Source of the DNA: Xestospongia bergquistia
Lineage: Eukaryota; Porifera; Demospongiae; Haplosclerida; Petrosiidae
Reading direction: 5' to 3'
Length of the DNA: 64,000 bases
Assembly (NCBI GenBank): GCA_963965975.1
Contig: OZ014420.1
Coordinates: 1,142,001 to 1,206,000 of the forward strand
Shown here: positions 51,501 through 63,780 of the stretch, piece by piece
How the letters are laid out: every line of letters starts with the position of its first letter
How positions within the stretch are numbered: position 1 is the stretch's first letter
Position numbers and translations under genes: made by a program
Notes under the pieces: generated by a model
Seen by the model: only the letters and a program-made list of their open reading frames with translations
Told to the model about the DNA's origin: nothing
Database searches by the model: none

Positions 51501-54500
51501 AAGTTAGAGTTAGAGTTTTCCCAGGTTTGTAGCAAGGAGGACTGATAGTGTTACCATTACTGGATAGTGCTATTGTGCCATTAGGAATAGGACCTTTGAA
51601 CATAAAGTGACAATAAATTTGTAATTATCATATTAACTTTATTACTATAAAATTTAAATATTATATGTTTTTTTTCCTAAAAATCAAAGGCAATAAGGAT
51701 GATCTATGTAAATACATTATTCTTTTTAAAAAAATTGTTGCATGGAGTATATTTACCCACTTCCTTTTGATAAATTAGTATTTATTATTATATGAATGAA
51801 TGGGTTTATATCTTAACAACTGCATAATATTAAAATGACTGCTTAATATCAATCCTCATAAATCCTTAAGTCATTTTTAACATAACACAATCCCAGTATT
51901 ACTGTTTGATGTCACTATTCAATATCCATTCTTTTTTCAAATAATGTTGAGTACTAAGAGTGAATATGTGCTCAAAATTAGATGGAATTTACTGACAACA
52001 GTAGTTGTTATTATCACAATCATTTTCAACTTTGCAGATGTAAGTATATACTAATGTCTTTATTTTATTATGGTCAATTTACTTACTTCTCACAATAGTA
52101 GTAGCTCTGTCTTCACCACATTGGTTACTTACTATACATGTGTAATTTGTACCTTTGTTACTAGCAGATACAGTAAGATTGCATCCTGTTTCTGACTGTA
52201 GTATTCCATCTCTATACCATTGTCTATTTACATTGCTAACACCAATTACCACATCACACATTATTGTTAAAGTCCCACTGTCAAGACAAGCATATCCTCC
52301 CACTTCAACGATATTTCTGCTGTTATTGTTACTAGAACCTTTTACAATAGTAGGAATTACTGTGTAAAAAGACAGTATATAATATAAATATAAAAATTTC
52401 ATCATTTAAGAATTAAAAATGAGACTATACATGTATTCTTGATAATGTAATGTACTATAGTATGAGTCTGTGACCATTAAGTCAATGTAAATAAGTGTAT
52501 ATAACAGTTTTATAGAAATGATTTGCAAAAACTTTAAAATGACATAATAACAAAGCTAATATACAGACAAGTTCACTGTTAGTGCTAGTTAGTATATAAG
52601 TTAAATAATATGTAATAGTTTGAATCACTGTAAAAGTAAATGTTTCATTTCATACTTCATTAAAAGTAATACTTACTTCTCACAACAGTGGTAGCACTAT
52701 CTTCACCACATTGGTTACTTACTACACATGTGTAATTTGTGCCTTTGTTATTAGCAGATATAGTAAATTTAGTTCCTGTTTCAGACTGTAGTACTCCATC
52801 TCTATACCATTGTCTAGTTACACCACTACCAGCTGAAAGTTCACATATTATCATTAAAGTCCCATTCTCGAGACAAGCATCTCCTCCTACGTCAACCATA
52901 TTTCTGTTATTGTTACCAGAACCCTTTCTAATAACAGGAATAACTAAAAAGAAATATAGAGAATGTAAAAATGTCATCATTAAGAATTATAAATGTTATT
53001 ATATATGTATTCTTGATAATGTAATGTACTATAGTATGAGTGACTTTAGTAGTATGAGTCTGTGACCACTAAGTCAATGTAGATAAGTCTATATAACAGT
53101 TTTATAGAAGTGATTTGTAAAAACTTTAAAATGAGATAATAACAAAGCTAATGTATAGACAGGTTCATTATTAGTGCTAGTTAGTATGTAAGTTAAACTA
53201 CATGTAATAATTTTAATCACTGTAAAAGTGAATATTTCATTTCATACTTCATTAGTTTTATTACTTACTTCTCACAATAGTAGTAGCACTGTCTTCACCA
53301 CATTGGTTACTTACTACACATGTGTAATTTGTGTCTTTATTATTAGCAGATATAGTAAGTTTAGTTCCTGTTTCAGACTGTAGTACTCCATCTCTATACC
53401 ATTGTCTAGTTACACCACTACCAGCTGAAAGTTCACATATTATTATTAAAGTCCCATTCTTGAGACAAGCATCTCCTCCTACGTCAACCATATTTCTATT
53501 ATTGTTACCAAAACCCTTTCTAATAGTAGGAATAACTAGAAAGAAATATAGTATATACTATAAATGTAAAATTAGCATCATTTAAGAATTGTAAATGTTA
53601 CTATACATGTACTCTTGAGAATATAATATAAATCTTAGTACACATGTTCAATGTTATGAGTGTAATTGCAGCCTGGGACTATTATAATGTATGTCTCAGA
53701 CTGCTTAAATCATTGAATAAAAGTCTTACTTGATACAATACTTTGTGCTGTATCATTACCACAATCATTAGAAACAGTACACACATAGATACCAGTCATG
53801 TTTACAGTAATAGCTGAACTATTATTATCAAATGGACTCCAGGTATACGTTCTGGGATTTGTTGTGATGTCATTTTTAACCAGAATACAGCTCAATATAA
53901 CTAAAGCACCAGACCTAATACATACATTTTGACCAATGATAACTGGAGTCATAGGAGATATAGTTAAACCACTCCCTTCATTAATAGCTAATGGTTCTAT
54001 TAATAAAAGAAATATAATCAATGTATATAAATATAATAATTTAAAGTTAAATTTGTATATACACCAACTTTATTAACAAAATGATGATTAACAATAATAA
54101 TGGAAAGATTGGCACAACATTAACAAATACAGCATAATAGCCAATTAAATTTTATAATAATAAAGACATTGCATACAAGTTCATCATTATTACAAGTTAG
54201 TAATAATGTGACAGTTAAATTACACATTACAATTTTGTTGAGAAATGGTCTATCTTTTATTAATGTATAACTTACCTCTAACAAGAAGTGTAACATTGGA
54301 AGAATCACAAATATTTGATAGCTCACAAGTATAGGTACCAGATGAGGTTATAGATAAGGTAGTACCAGTACCAGATAAAACACCATTTCTAAACCATCTA
54401 ATAGTGGCTATTGGTTGTTGTCCTAATTGTTGTGTACAAGTTAGAGTTAGAGTTTTCCCAGGTTTGTAGCAAGGAGGACTGATAGTGTTACCATTACTGG

Positions 54501-57500
54501 ATAGTGCTATTGTGCCATTAGAAATAGGACCTTTGAACATAAAGTGACAATAAATTTGTAATTATCATATTAACTTTATTACTATAAAATTTAAATATTA
54601 TATGTTTTTTTTCCTAAAAATCAAAGGCAATAAAGATGATCTATGTAAATACATTATTCTTTTTTAAAAAATTGTTGCATGGAGTATATTTACCCACTTC
54701 CTTTTGATAAATTAGTATTTATTATTATATGAATGAATGGGTTTATATCTTAATAACTGCATAATATTAAAATGACTGCTTAATATCAATCCTCATAAAT
54801 CCTTAAGTCATTTTTAACATAACACAATCCCAGTATTACTGTTTGATGTCAATATTCAATATCCATTCTTTTTTCAAATAATATTGAGTACTAAGAGTGA
54901 ATAATGTGCTCAAAATTAGATGGAATTTACTGACAACAGTAGTTGTTATATATTATCACAATCATTTTCAACTTTGCATATGTAAGTATATACTAATGTC
55001 TTTATTTTATTATGATCAATTTACTTACTTCTCACAATAGTAGTAGCTCTGTCTTCACCACATTGGTTACTTACTATACATGTGTAATTTGTACCTTTGT
55101 TACTAGCAGATACAGTAAGATTGCATCCTGTTTCTGACTGTAGTATTCCATCTCTATACCATTGTCTATTTACATTGCTAACACCAGTTACCACATCACA
55201 CATTATTGTTAAAGTTCCACTGTTAAGACAAGCATATCCTCCCACTTCAACGATATTTCTGCTGTTATTGTTACTAGAACCTTTTACAATAGTAGGAATT
55301 ACTGTGTAAAAAGACAGTATATAATATAAATAAAAAAATTTCATCATTTAAGAATTATAAGTGATACTATACATGTACTCTTGATAATGTAACGTACTTT
55401 AGTATATACTGTAGTACGTTACATTATCAAGAGTACATTTATAGTATCATATGAGTGACTTTAATTAGTATGAGTCTGTGACCATTAAGTCAATGTAAAT
55501 AAGTCTATGTAACAGTTTTATAGAAATGATGTACAAAAACTTTAAAACAACATAATAACAAAGCTAATGTAAAGACAAGTTCACTATTAGTGCTAGTTAG
55601 TTTGTAAGTTAAATTACATGTAATAGTTTGAATCACTGTAAAAGTAAATGTTTCATTTCATATTTCATTAAAAGTAATGCTATATTTTAAGTTTTAAACT
55701 TTTCTTACTTACTTCTCACAACAGTGGTAGCACTGTCTTCACCACATTGGTTACTTACTATACATGTGTAATTTGTGCCTTTGTTATTAGCAGATATAGT
55801 AAGTTTAGTTCCTGTTTCAGACTGTAGTACTCCATCTCTATACCATTGTCTAGTTACATCACTACCAGCTGAAAGTTCACATATTATCATTAAAGTCCCA
55901 TTCTCGAGACAAGCATCTCCTCCCATGTCAACCATATTTCTGTTATTGTTACCAGAACCCTTTCTAATAGTAGGAATAACTAGAAAGAAATATAGTATAT
56001 ACTATAAATGTAAAATTAGCATCATTTAAGAATTGTAAATGTTACTATACAAGTACTCTTGAGAATATAATATACACATGTTCAATGTTATGAGTGTAAT
56101 CTGAGCCTGGGACTATTGTAATGTGTGTCTCAAACTGCTTAAGACATTAAATAAAAGTCTTACTTGATATATTACTTTGTGCTGTATCATTACCACAATC
56201 ATTAGAAACAGTACACACATAGGTACCGGTCATGTTTACAATAATAGCTGAACTATTACTATCAGATAGACTCCAGGTATACATTTTGGAATTTGTTGTG
56301 ATGTCATCTTTAACCAGCATACAGCTCAATATAACTGAAGCACCAGACCTAATACATACATTTTGACCAATGTTAACTGGAGTCATAGGAGATATAGCTA
56401 AACCACTCCCCTCATTAATGGCTAATGGTTCTATTAATAAAAGAAATATAATCAATTTATATAAATGTAATAATTTAAAGTTAGATTTGTATATACACCA
56501 ACTTTATTAACGAAATGATGATTAATAATAATAATGGAAAGATTGGCACAACATTAACAAATACAGTATAATAGCCAATTAAATTTTATAATAATAAAGA
56601 CATTGCATACAAGTTCATCATTCTTACAAGTTAGTAATAATGTGACAGTTAAATTACACATTACAATTTTGTTGAGAAATGGTCTATCTTTTATTAATGT
56701 ATAACTTACCTCTAACAAGAAGTGTAACATTGGAAGAATCACAAATATTTGATAGCTCACAAGTATAGGTACCAGATGAGGTTATAGATAAGGTAGTACC
56801 AGTACCAGATAAAACACCATTTCTAAACCATCTAATAGTGGCTATTGGTTGTTGTCCTAATTGTTGTGTACAAGTTAGAGTTAGAGTTTTCCCAGGTTTG
56901 TAGCAAGGAGGACTGATAGTGTTACCATTTCTGGATAGTGCTATTGTGCCATTAGGAATAGGACCTTTTAATATAAAGTGACAATAAATTTGTAATTTTC
57001 ATATTTAAAAATGTCTTAGATTGTGGTCACTAATATCAGGACTTAACTTATAAACCAAAGTATTCATTAAACATGGCAGACATTTACAAATTCAATATAA
57101 ATAGCTAATAATAGCATCCATTATCCATTTTACTACTAAATGTATTGTAAATATTAAAGCTTTAACTAATTAATAATAAACCTAATTAATATATATGTGT
57201 AGTAAAACCATTTATGAACAATAGCTAGAGAGTCACCTATTGGTTAAGAGTACATGATAATAATTAGATGGTTATTATTATCATTTACTATGCAATTACA
57301 TATTATATATATATATATATATATTAATATGCAATTGTCAATCCATCCACATTTACAACAGTTAGTGTGAACTTACACGATTCAAGTGTTGCAGTACCAG
57401 TGTCATTATGACAATCACTGATACTCATACAAGTATAGGTTCCTGCATCAGCTGATGTAGTGGTAAATGTTAGTGGTATATTTATTGATATCCTTTGATT

Positions 57501-59410
57501 GGGTCCACTTATCACATAACTATCAGCATACGAGGTGTTACATGTTATTGTGACAATATCTCCTATAATAGGACAGATTTTTCCTGCTACAATTGGAGAA
57601 CATCGACCACCAGGAGGATTTCCTTTAATAGATGGTGTAACTGCATTCACCCTTGAATCTAAACAATACACGCACATATATTATGTATAGACAACAGTGG
57701 TTTAATATCTATTTCTACTCCTGATTTTATTGTAAATATTAAAATTTCGAAGAGTTATTCTTTAACTTATGATATTAGAAATCATTCACATATTATCACT
57801 AATATGATAATCTATGTTAGTAATAGAGACTAGATTAGGTAACAAGATATATACACATGTACCTACCTAAGAGAAGTCTACTGGATTCAGTATCCTTTCC
57901 AAATAGATTTGAGAGAGTACAATTAATAATTGTGCTATGAGCCATTAAATTCACCAACTCTGACTTAACAAATTGAAGTTCAGTGTCTCTTCCAGCTATA
58001 CCATCAGGACTGGCTTGAGAATAAATGCCATCTAAACCTCCTCCTATTACTTGTCTTCCATTTACAAAGAATGTGGCTGATGGGTCTGGTATTATTGGAT
58101 GAGTTTGAGCACACAGGATTGGTGTAAATAATGGTGGTTGATTTAAGCAGACATGTTGTCCAATTAGTACATATGTGGTAGAACCATTTGTAAACAAATT
58201 ACTTCCTCTTGCAATAGTTGGAGAGTCTCCTAATGTTTAAATACATAAAAAATAATAATTACTATTATACTTATATTTAATACACAATATATAATAATAT
58301 ATGTTATATAATTTATTAATATTCTATAAAGATGCATTTTCTCTGACCTATAGTTCTCACAGTAGATGAGGAATTAACACACTTCCTGAGAGGAGGCCCA
58401 AAAGGTTGTATTTGATCAAAACAAACTTTACAAGTATAAGCACCAGAGTTTCCCAGCTTGGCTTGAGAGGTAATAATTGGCTCAAAAATTTTTAACAAAC
58501 TACCATCTGATGATATATAAATTCTATTTGTAAGAGAAGGAGATATCAAGTAATACATCAACATATTAAACAATAACATACCCATCAGTACTATTGGTAA
58601 CTGTTTGTTGTGAATCATCAAAGGTACCATCTACTTTTATTACAAGAAGTAACCATTCAATCATTATATTAGAAATAGAGCCTCCTCCAATCATATTAAT
58701 TGTATTATTTATTGAAGTACAGTTGAAAGTCAACATAACATTAGGTCGAATGTTTATAAATCGTTCAGATTTATTACTAGGAAGTTCCACTGTCACATTA
58801 CCAGCTAAAACAAAGAAGAAATATATAATATATATAACATCATATTATCATCTTACAGTTAATGAATGATCTGCCATCATCAGGGATTTCTAGGAGACCA
58901 GGCCAAGGGTAATATTCAGTTGGAGCATAGTCTAAGGTACAATATGTATGCAGATACAATTATTGTCATAATAACAATATATTACTATATACTACTGTTG
59001 ACATGACTTGATAGATATCATTAAAAAAAGACTAGATCACAAAAGGCCAAAACAAAAGGACAAATTAAACATAAAACACATGAACACGTTCTTCTAAGTT
59101 GTATATTTGTATACTACATGGAAATATACCACAACTGTAATAATATGCATTAATAGTTCTCATTGTGTGTGAATGATGACTTAGCACAACATCTAAAATA
59201 TCCAACATACTGCTATAACAATCAGTGACATGATGTTAGCATCAACAGGTGAGATCAATATACTCATCAGTAATGGCGATTGTTGGAGTATGCATGGAGT
59301 ACTTAATTAAATATAACATATATATACTTACCACTACTTTGCTGTGAACATCTAAACTGAAGAGAAATGACAATAATCACCAAAGAAAAGATCATCTTCA
59401 TCTCTGTCAT
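42779..59410 (-). CDS. G6: large adhesion GPCR with about 22 Ig-like domains (complete)
   Basis: 39 exons in phase from ATG at 59410 to TAA at 42779-42781. N-terminus: signal 59332-59410 (MTEMKMIFSLVIIVISLQF), linker 58857-58931, split Ig 58582-58804 and 58348-58523, Igs 57867-58229 and 57377-57658. Then a 17-exon Ig array (47389-56964). Then Ig 46585-46923, EGF 46420-46539, Ig 46078-46365, linkers 45922-46019 and 45799-45878, SEA-like 45589-45743, HormR 45271-45536, GAIN 45089-45220, 44943-45037 and 44442-44892; 44334-44385; GPS 44178-44281; TM1 43996-44129; 43687-43949; 43562-43628; last exon 42779-43505. The two Ig exons that follow the third Ig in G4 and G5 (30489-30776 and 30160-30438 types) are missing, replaced by the array. 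Whether all array exons enter one transcript cannot be told from DNA. Confidence 0.8.
47292..47360 (-). pseudogene. Relic Ig-exon fragment in the array (copy 1)
   Basis: Matches the 3' end of the Ig exon type at 30160-30438 and 36419-36706 (ttactgatgacagtagttgt ... cacaatcattttcaactttg), with an internal deletion and no upstream half. It lies immediately past the last array exon. Confidence 0.6.
49631..49700 (-). pseudogene. Relic Ig-exon fragment in the array (copy 2)
   Basis: Same fragment as at 47,292, between D exon 49729-50001 and A exon 48982-49236. It has been carried along by array duplication. Confidence 0.6.
51989..52058 (-). pseudogene. Relic Ig-exon fragment in the array (copy 3)
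   Basis: Same fragment, between D exon 52087-52359 and A exon 51339-51593. Confidence 0.6.
54928..55000 (-). pseudogene. Relic Ig-exon fragment in the array (copy 4)
   Basis: Same fragment with a small tata insertion, between D exon 55029-55301 and A exon 54276-54530. Confidence 0.6.
55362..55449. repeat. 88-bp near-perfect palindrome in a G6 intron
   Basis: Arms of 37 nt (55362-55398 and 55413-55449) match with one mismatch. The 14-nt centre contains agtatatact, itself a palindrome. Sister introns in the array carry only the left-arm sequence (near 50,065 and 52,425), so the inverted copy arose here. It could form a hairpin in DNA or pre-mRNA. Confidence 0.9.
56965..57376 (-). other. G6 intron at the junction of N-terminal Igs and array
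   Basis: AT-rich, with a short (TA)n near 57,303-57,323. Fragments resembling the 5' flank of the 57867-58229 exon type (near 57,205-57,250) suggest that this is a deletion or recombination junction. No exon is supported. Confidence 0.45.
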
Positions 59411-59454
59411 TTTTATTTACAGATGTACAGTAGACTGAAGTGAAACACTAATAA

Positions 59455-59468
59455 TCTATATATACAGA
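59455..59468 (-). promoter_or_regulatory. Candidate TATA box of G6
   Basis: Minus strand reads TTCTGTATATATAGATTATT then AGTGTTTCACTTC, about 50 nt before the ATG at 59410. It is conserved with G4 and G5. Confidence 0.45.
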
Positions 59469-60465
59469 ACTTTGAAGAAAAGATACTAATTGATATTTTA
59501 GACAAAATAATCATTCATCAATTAGGGATGGTATATACAGACAACTTTATATGTTTACATATTTATTATTAAACTAGCTAAGTTAAGTAATCACTCATTA
59601 GTGTGTATACATCATGTTATTATATATTAAACTAAATAAACAGTTAACAAAGGGAAAACATATTTTTTGTGATATACATCAATTAAATTAAATGATCACT
59701 TGAACATAATAAACATTCATACATTAATACTTTAAAGTGATCACTCACCAATGTGTGTACATAGCATGTTGGTATATTATCAAGAATCAACCTATAACTA
59801 TCAGACTAAGTAAACACTCATTACTGATCATATTATATGTTGTTTATATATTATCTATCATTAGACTAAGTATACATTCATTACAACATAAACTTCATTT
59901 ACATAGTGCAACTTATTAAATAAAATATGAACTGATCAATAGACAAAAATGAGAAGCCACAATTGATTTGGAAAGGAAACAAAAATGAAAGCAAAAAAAC
60001 AAAAACAAACAAACAAACAGACAGTAACAAACAAGACTATTACTCTTTCACTGCAGCTGGACAATACAAACAGTCAAAACAATAATACTAACTATTATTA
60101 ACATTACAATATTCTACCCCTTGAGTGTTGCTTAGCAACAAATGTGGGTGGGGTTACTAAGTAACTGAGGACCTTTTTCTACTCAATCATCTTTCCTTAG
60201 CTGTTTTCAGTATCTCCACAACAGTTAGTAACTCCAACACTTTTCTAATAGAAAATGGATGCTTAACTGAAGGAGGTTGACTAATAAGATGGAAATATAA
60301 TCTCTAATATATAAAAACTCGAATACAATATACTCAGAAGTAAAAATTGATAAATTTATTTGTGTATGAATGACTAGATCAAAATTAGAAGAAAGAATGG
60401 AAAGTTTCAAAGAGGAGTATTTTTGGAATTTTACATAATACATAAAGCTTAGTGAAGAACTAATA
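59469..60465. other. Upstream region of G6 with a minisatellite remnant
   Basis: 59,800-59,890 holds about 1.5 decayed units of the minisatellite seen at 33.3 and 39.5 kb (gactaagtaaacactcatta, then ctgatcatattatatgttgt). 59,930-60,250 is homologous to 41,700-42,030. Otherwise AT-rich; the 128-codon minus ORF at 60225-60611 has no recognisable content. Confidence 0.55.
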
Positions 60466-61664
60466 CACAGTAAAAAGTGATGGGTAGAAAGTACCCAAAC
60501 TTTTGGGTCAAAACACCTGCAACTCAGGTAACCCATGTCTTTGGTTAAAATAACCCAATGAAAATTATAGTTAAAGCAACTGTTAAATGTATTGGTGATT
60601 ATAACCCACACCTGTAGTAGTTAAAGTAACATCTGATATAAGTAGTTGATGTTACTTTAACTTCGTGCACTGTGGTTACTGTAACACTTAGTAGGTTTGA
60701 TTCTAACATATGTTGTGGTTATCATAACTAACAAAATAGGTTGTTATAACTAATATTGTTAATATAAATCATTGGTGGTGACATGCTCCTTTGTTTGGTT
60801 TCATCATGTAATGTACTTTATTTTGATAGCCACACTGAAAAAAAGCATGTTGTCATTTTAACTATAGTTACATCAATATGATGTAAGCCCAATTCAAAGT
60901 TGCTACAAGGCCAATACAAGTGTAACCCAATAAGCATGAAGCGAACTAGTTGCATCTACAACCACATTGCTTTTACACCCACTTTGCTATAGTAATTGAA
61001 TCATGGCTTCAATTGAAGCTATAAGTAGATACTATTCAACTGAACTAACCTAGTTAGTTAAGTTGAAATAGTATCTACCTCTCCCTCATAATTTCAGTTA
61101 TTGGACAATAAACTACAAGGAGTACGTTTGGCTTCTAGTTGACTTTATACATATTAAGTTAGCCAGTTTTTGGCTTTATGGTAACTCAATATTGGGCTTA
61201 CATCAACTTGATGAGATTCTGGTAACAAAGACAATTAAGGGTTGAAATGACAAAATTCTATTTTAAGTGCATTGTTACGCCTATGTCATTTCTGTTTCTT
61301 CACACCAGTCATTAATATCTCATTTATTTAATTACAGTGTTTATCATGGTCATATTTATATAAACTAACAGATTGTTTGACTTATATTTATCTAAAACAC
61401 TATGTTATATAAACTAATATTGCTTTTTCTCCCTTTTACCAATTTGTTTAATAACTAGATTACATTGTTATTCTGGTGTTAAACTAGTTATATATTATAT
61501 CAGTCAACATGGTAGCTTCAACCAACTTAGTTACATTAACCCATTTTAGTTAAAGTTACCCAGGAGTGTCACTTCAATTACATGTAAGTTAATATAACCA
61601 ATTTGTATTGTAGTTGATACAACCATTGTGGGTAGTTTTATTTAAGCTTGTGTTTTTTGCTGTG
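60466..61664. mobile_element. TA-flanked non-autonomous inverted-repeat element, 1.2 kb
   Basis: Ends are CACAGTAAAAAG (left) and CACAGCAAAAAAC (right complement), each bordered by TA (60464-60465 and 61665-61666), the target-duplication pattern of Tc1/mariner-type elements. No transposase frame was seen. The interior has many short inverted motifs: perfect 15-nt arms at 60619-60633 and 60648-60662, matching arms gatgtaagcccaat at about 60,874 and 61,192, and a near-palindrome with centre ctag at 61025-61078. Family assignment rests on the ends only. Confidence 0.55.
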
Positions 61665-61666
61665 TA

Positions 61667-62361
61667 CATAGTCAAAAGCACCACTTATTTCAACATGTTT
61701 CATATTAGGACTTTAAATGTGCATTATTATTACTTGTCATAAAAATGTAATCACTACATATATGGTTACTAAGGACAACTAATGCATAAATTTTATTATT
61801 ATTTAAAAGAATTTGGTTTTGTTCAATTTTATTTCATTTGCTTTAGCTAGACTATATAGCAAGATTATAAATACATTGGCTTGCTTAGTCAGTAGCAACA
61901 TTTTATTTTGTCTCAAACAATTTTTAATATAATTGTATGTCTGTATAATTGTACATTATCAATCTCTGTGTGTTATTAATTTTGTCTTATAATTCTTATT
62001 TTCACAAACATATCAATTGTAAAAGGAATTAATTATTTATAGTAAGTAAAACCAATAAATGAAATGGTCTTAAGTAAGAAAGATAATTGTACTTTTTATT
62101 TTATTATATAAATAGCTAATAGTATCATTAAAATATTTTAAGAATAATATAAAAGTAATAATGAGATATCATGTATATGTAATCACTGCTTTGCCCAAAT
62201 ATGGCAGTTATAGTCTAGCAGTATGTTCACAATACAAACAACACAGAATTAACTCTATACACTTTTGAACAAATCTACTCTAAGCAAATACATAACTTTT
62301 TATTGGATCATGTTCAGTTAGAGGTAGTCACAATATTATAGTTCAGGCAACAGTCACACTG
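61667..62361. other. AT-rich spacer
   Basis: No exon, RNA gene or repeat family is recognisable between the inverted-repeat element and the phosphatase fragment. Confidence 0.4.
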
Positions 62362-63690
62362 TCATATATCATGCTTAAATTTTTCATATTTTGACATTTC
62401 TTCTGCATATTCTGCAAGAACTTCATGACAAAATATGTACTGCTCCTAACAATAACAATATTATAACTTATTATATCTACTACACACCAAAACATACCAC
62501 TTCTTGGACTAGTCCTGCCCTCTGACTTCTAGCTTTCTTTATTAACTGAAATATATCAGCTATTCCCTCTGTCTTTACTCTCTCAAGTTCAGAGTAGATA
62601 CTCACAAATGTACCACTTCTACAACACCATCACTTTAACAAATACAACACTTACACACACACACATATATATTACATGACTTACTTGCATACAACAGTAA
62701 TAGGTTTGTTACCAATTTTACTTTGATTTTTAACTATGACATTAAACATATTGAGAAGTGAAGATCAAGTTTGTGGCAATGTATGTTCATACCAGCTATT
62801 ATACCAGAAGATAGACACAGACATTTTCTGATCACAATTGTCCTAAATATTTTAATATCAGTTACTGCCAACGTTCATTTTGTATGTACCTCATTTAACT
62901 CAAGACATTTTATTGTGTAATCTATTTCTAGATCTTCAGATATCATTTTAACAGAGATGTTTTCATAAGTCACAACTTCACTCATAGGATAGGAAAAGAA
63001 GTAGCTCTGCTCTGGATGTACTCTGATAGACACTCATGAATGTACACATACTGGGCCTATATGTGAGGAGGATACTAATCATTACACTATACATATACAT
63101 AAATACTTACTTCGGTTTGAACTAGTTTGACTCTTTGATGTGTGATCTCTAGAAGGAAGTCATAAATGTTAAGACTCTCTTCTTGTTCCACTCTCTGTAA
63201 CATAGTATCTAACACAATGAAGGTACCAGTTCTTCCCACTCCAGCACTACAGTGAACTACAAGAGGAGCTCCCTCAGGAGGATGTGCTTTACGAACATGA
63301 CCAATAAATTCAATCATACACATCTTATCAGTAGGTACTCCATGATCAGGCCACTCACTTGTCAGCCTATAAATATAAAATTATCACTGTTAATAGTGTT
63401 AAAGATAAGGTATGGAAATTTATGTTTCTACCTGACAATTTCCTCTTAGTATAGCCCTCAAGCCCCTCATACACGTTTATTAACTGTAAAGTGACATTGA
63501 TACTGTAACAAATGTTCTCCTCCTTGTCTACTTGTTCTGGCCAGTAACAAATATACCTATGCTATGTATAAATTTGGAAAAAATATGTGAACAAAGAAAT
63601 ACTGGCCTACTTTCCTGTTTCAATTAACATAACAATAATAGGTAGTTTATCCTCCCATATATAGTAATATACATTGATGTTAGGTTCTTT
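62362..63690 (-). pseudogene. Receptor-type tyrosine phosphatase fragment: D1 plus truncated, degenerate D2
   Basis: D1 exons: 63611 to ~63690 (IWEDKLPIIVMLIETG), 63432-63556 (YWPEQVDKEE), 63111-63366 (WPDHGVP loop, P-loop VHCSAGVGRTGTF) and 63056 onward (AQYVYIHECLSEYI, the Q-loop end). D2 pieces: about 62890-62995 (SYFFSYPMSEVVTYENISVK), ~62685-62842, 62498-62618 (SGTFVSIYSELERVK, QRAGLVQEV) and 62362-62445 (EQYIFCHEVLAEY, stop). Lesions: the 63432 to 63366 splice phases do not match; D1 runs directly, out of frame, into the middle of D2 near 63,000, so the linker and D2 start are missing; and there is a TGA at ~62,785 in D2. D2 also lacks the Cys-x5-Arg loop, as in pseudophosphatase D2s. 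A shortened D1-only product is the alternative. Upstream exons must lie beyond the window or be lost. Confidence 0.7.
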
Positions 63691-63780
63691 TCTACATCAG
63701 CTGGTGAAATACAAGCTAAACTCTCATCACAACAATCTATTATTGAAGTTGCAGGAATGGGTAAAGTTGATTTTAATTAA

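Larger units (their letters stand above)
47389..56964 (-). repeat. Tandem array of 17 Ig exons in four A-B-C-D repeats
   Basis: In transcription order: A 56710-56964, B 56164-56430, C 55713-55979, D 55029-55301; A 54276-54530, B 53730-53996, C 53269-53535, C' 52677-52943, D 52087-52359; A 51339-51593, B 50792-51058, C 50341-50607, D 49729-50001; A 48982-49236, B 48436-48702, C 47985-48251, C/D hybrid 47389-47658. All are phase 1-1 (255, 267, 267-270 or 273 nt) and all encode Igs with Cys, Trp and YTC/YVC. The repeat unit is 2.4-2.9 kb and the introns are near-identical too, which points to recent unequal crossing-over. The hybrid exon begins C-like (VIPVIRKGSG) but has D-type CDMVTGVSN. Confidence 0.9.

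Noticed and set aside
60225-60611. 128-codon minus ORF
   Set aside because: Low-complexity hydrophobic composition, no splice or homology support, in AT-rich intergenic DNA beside the transposon-like element.
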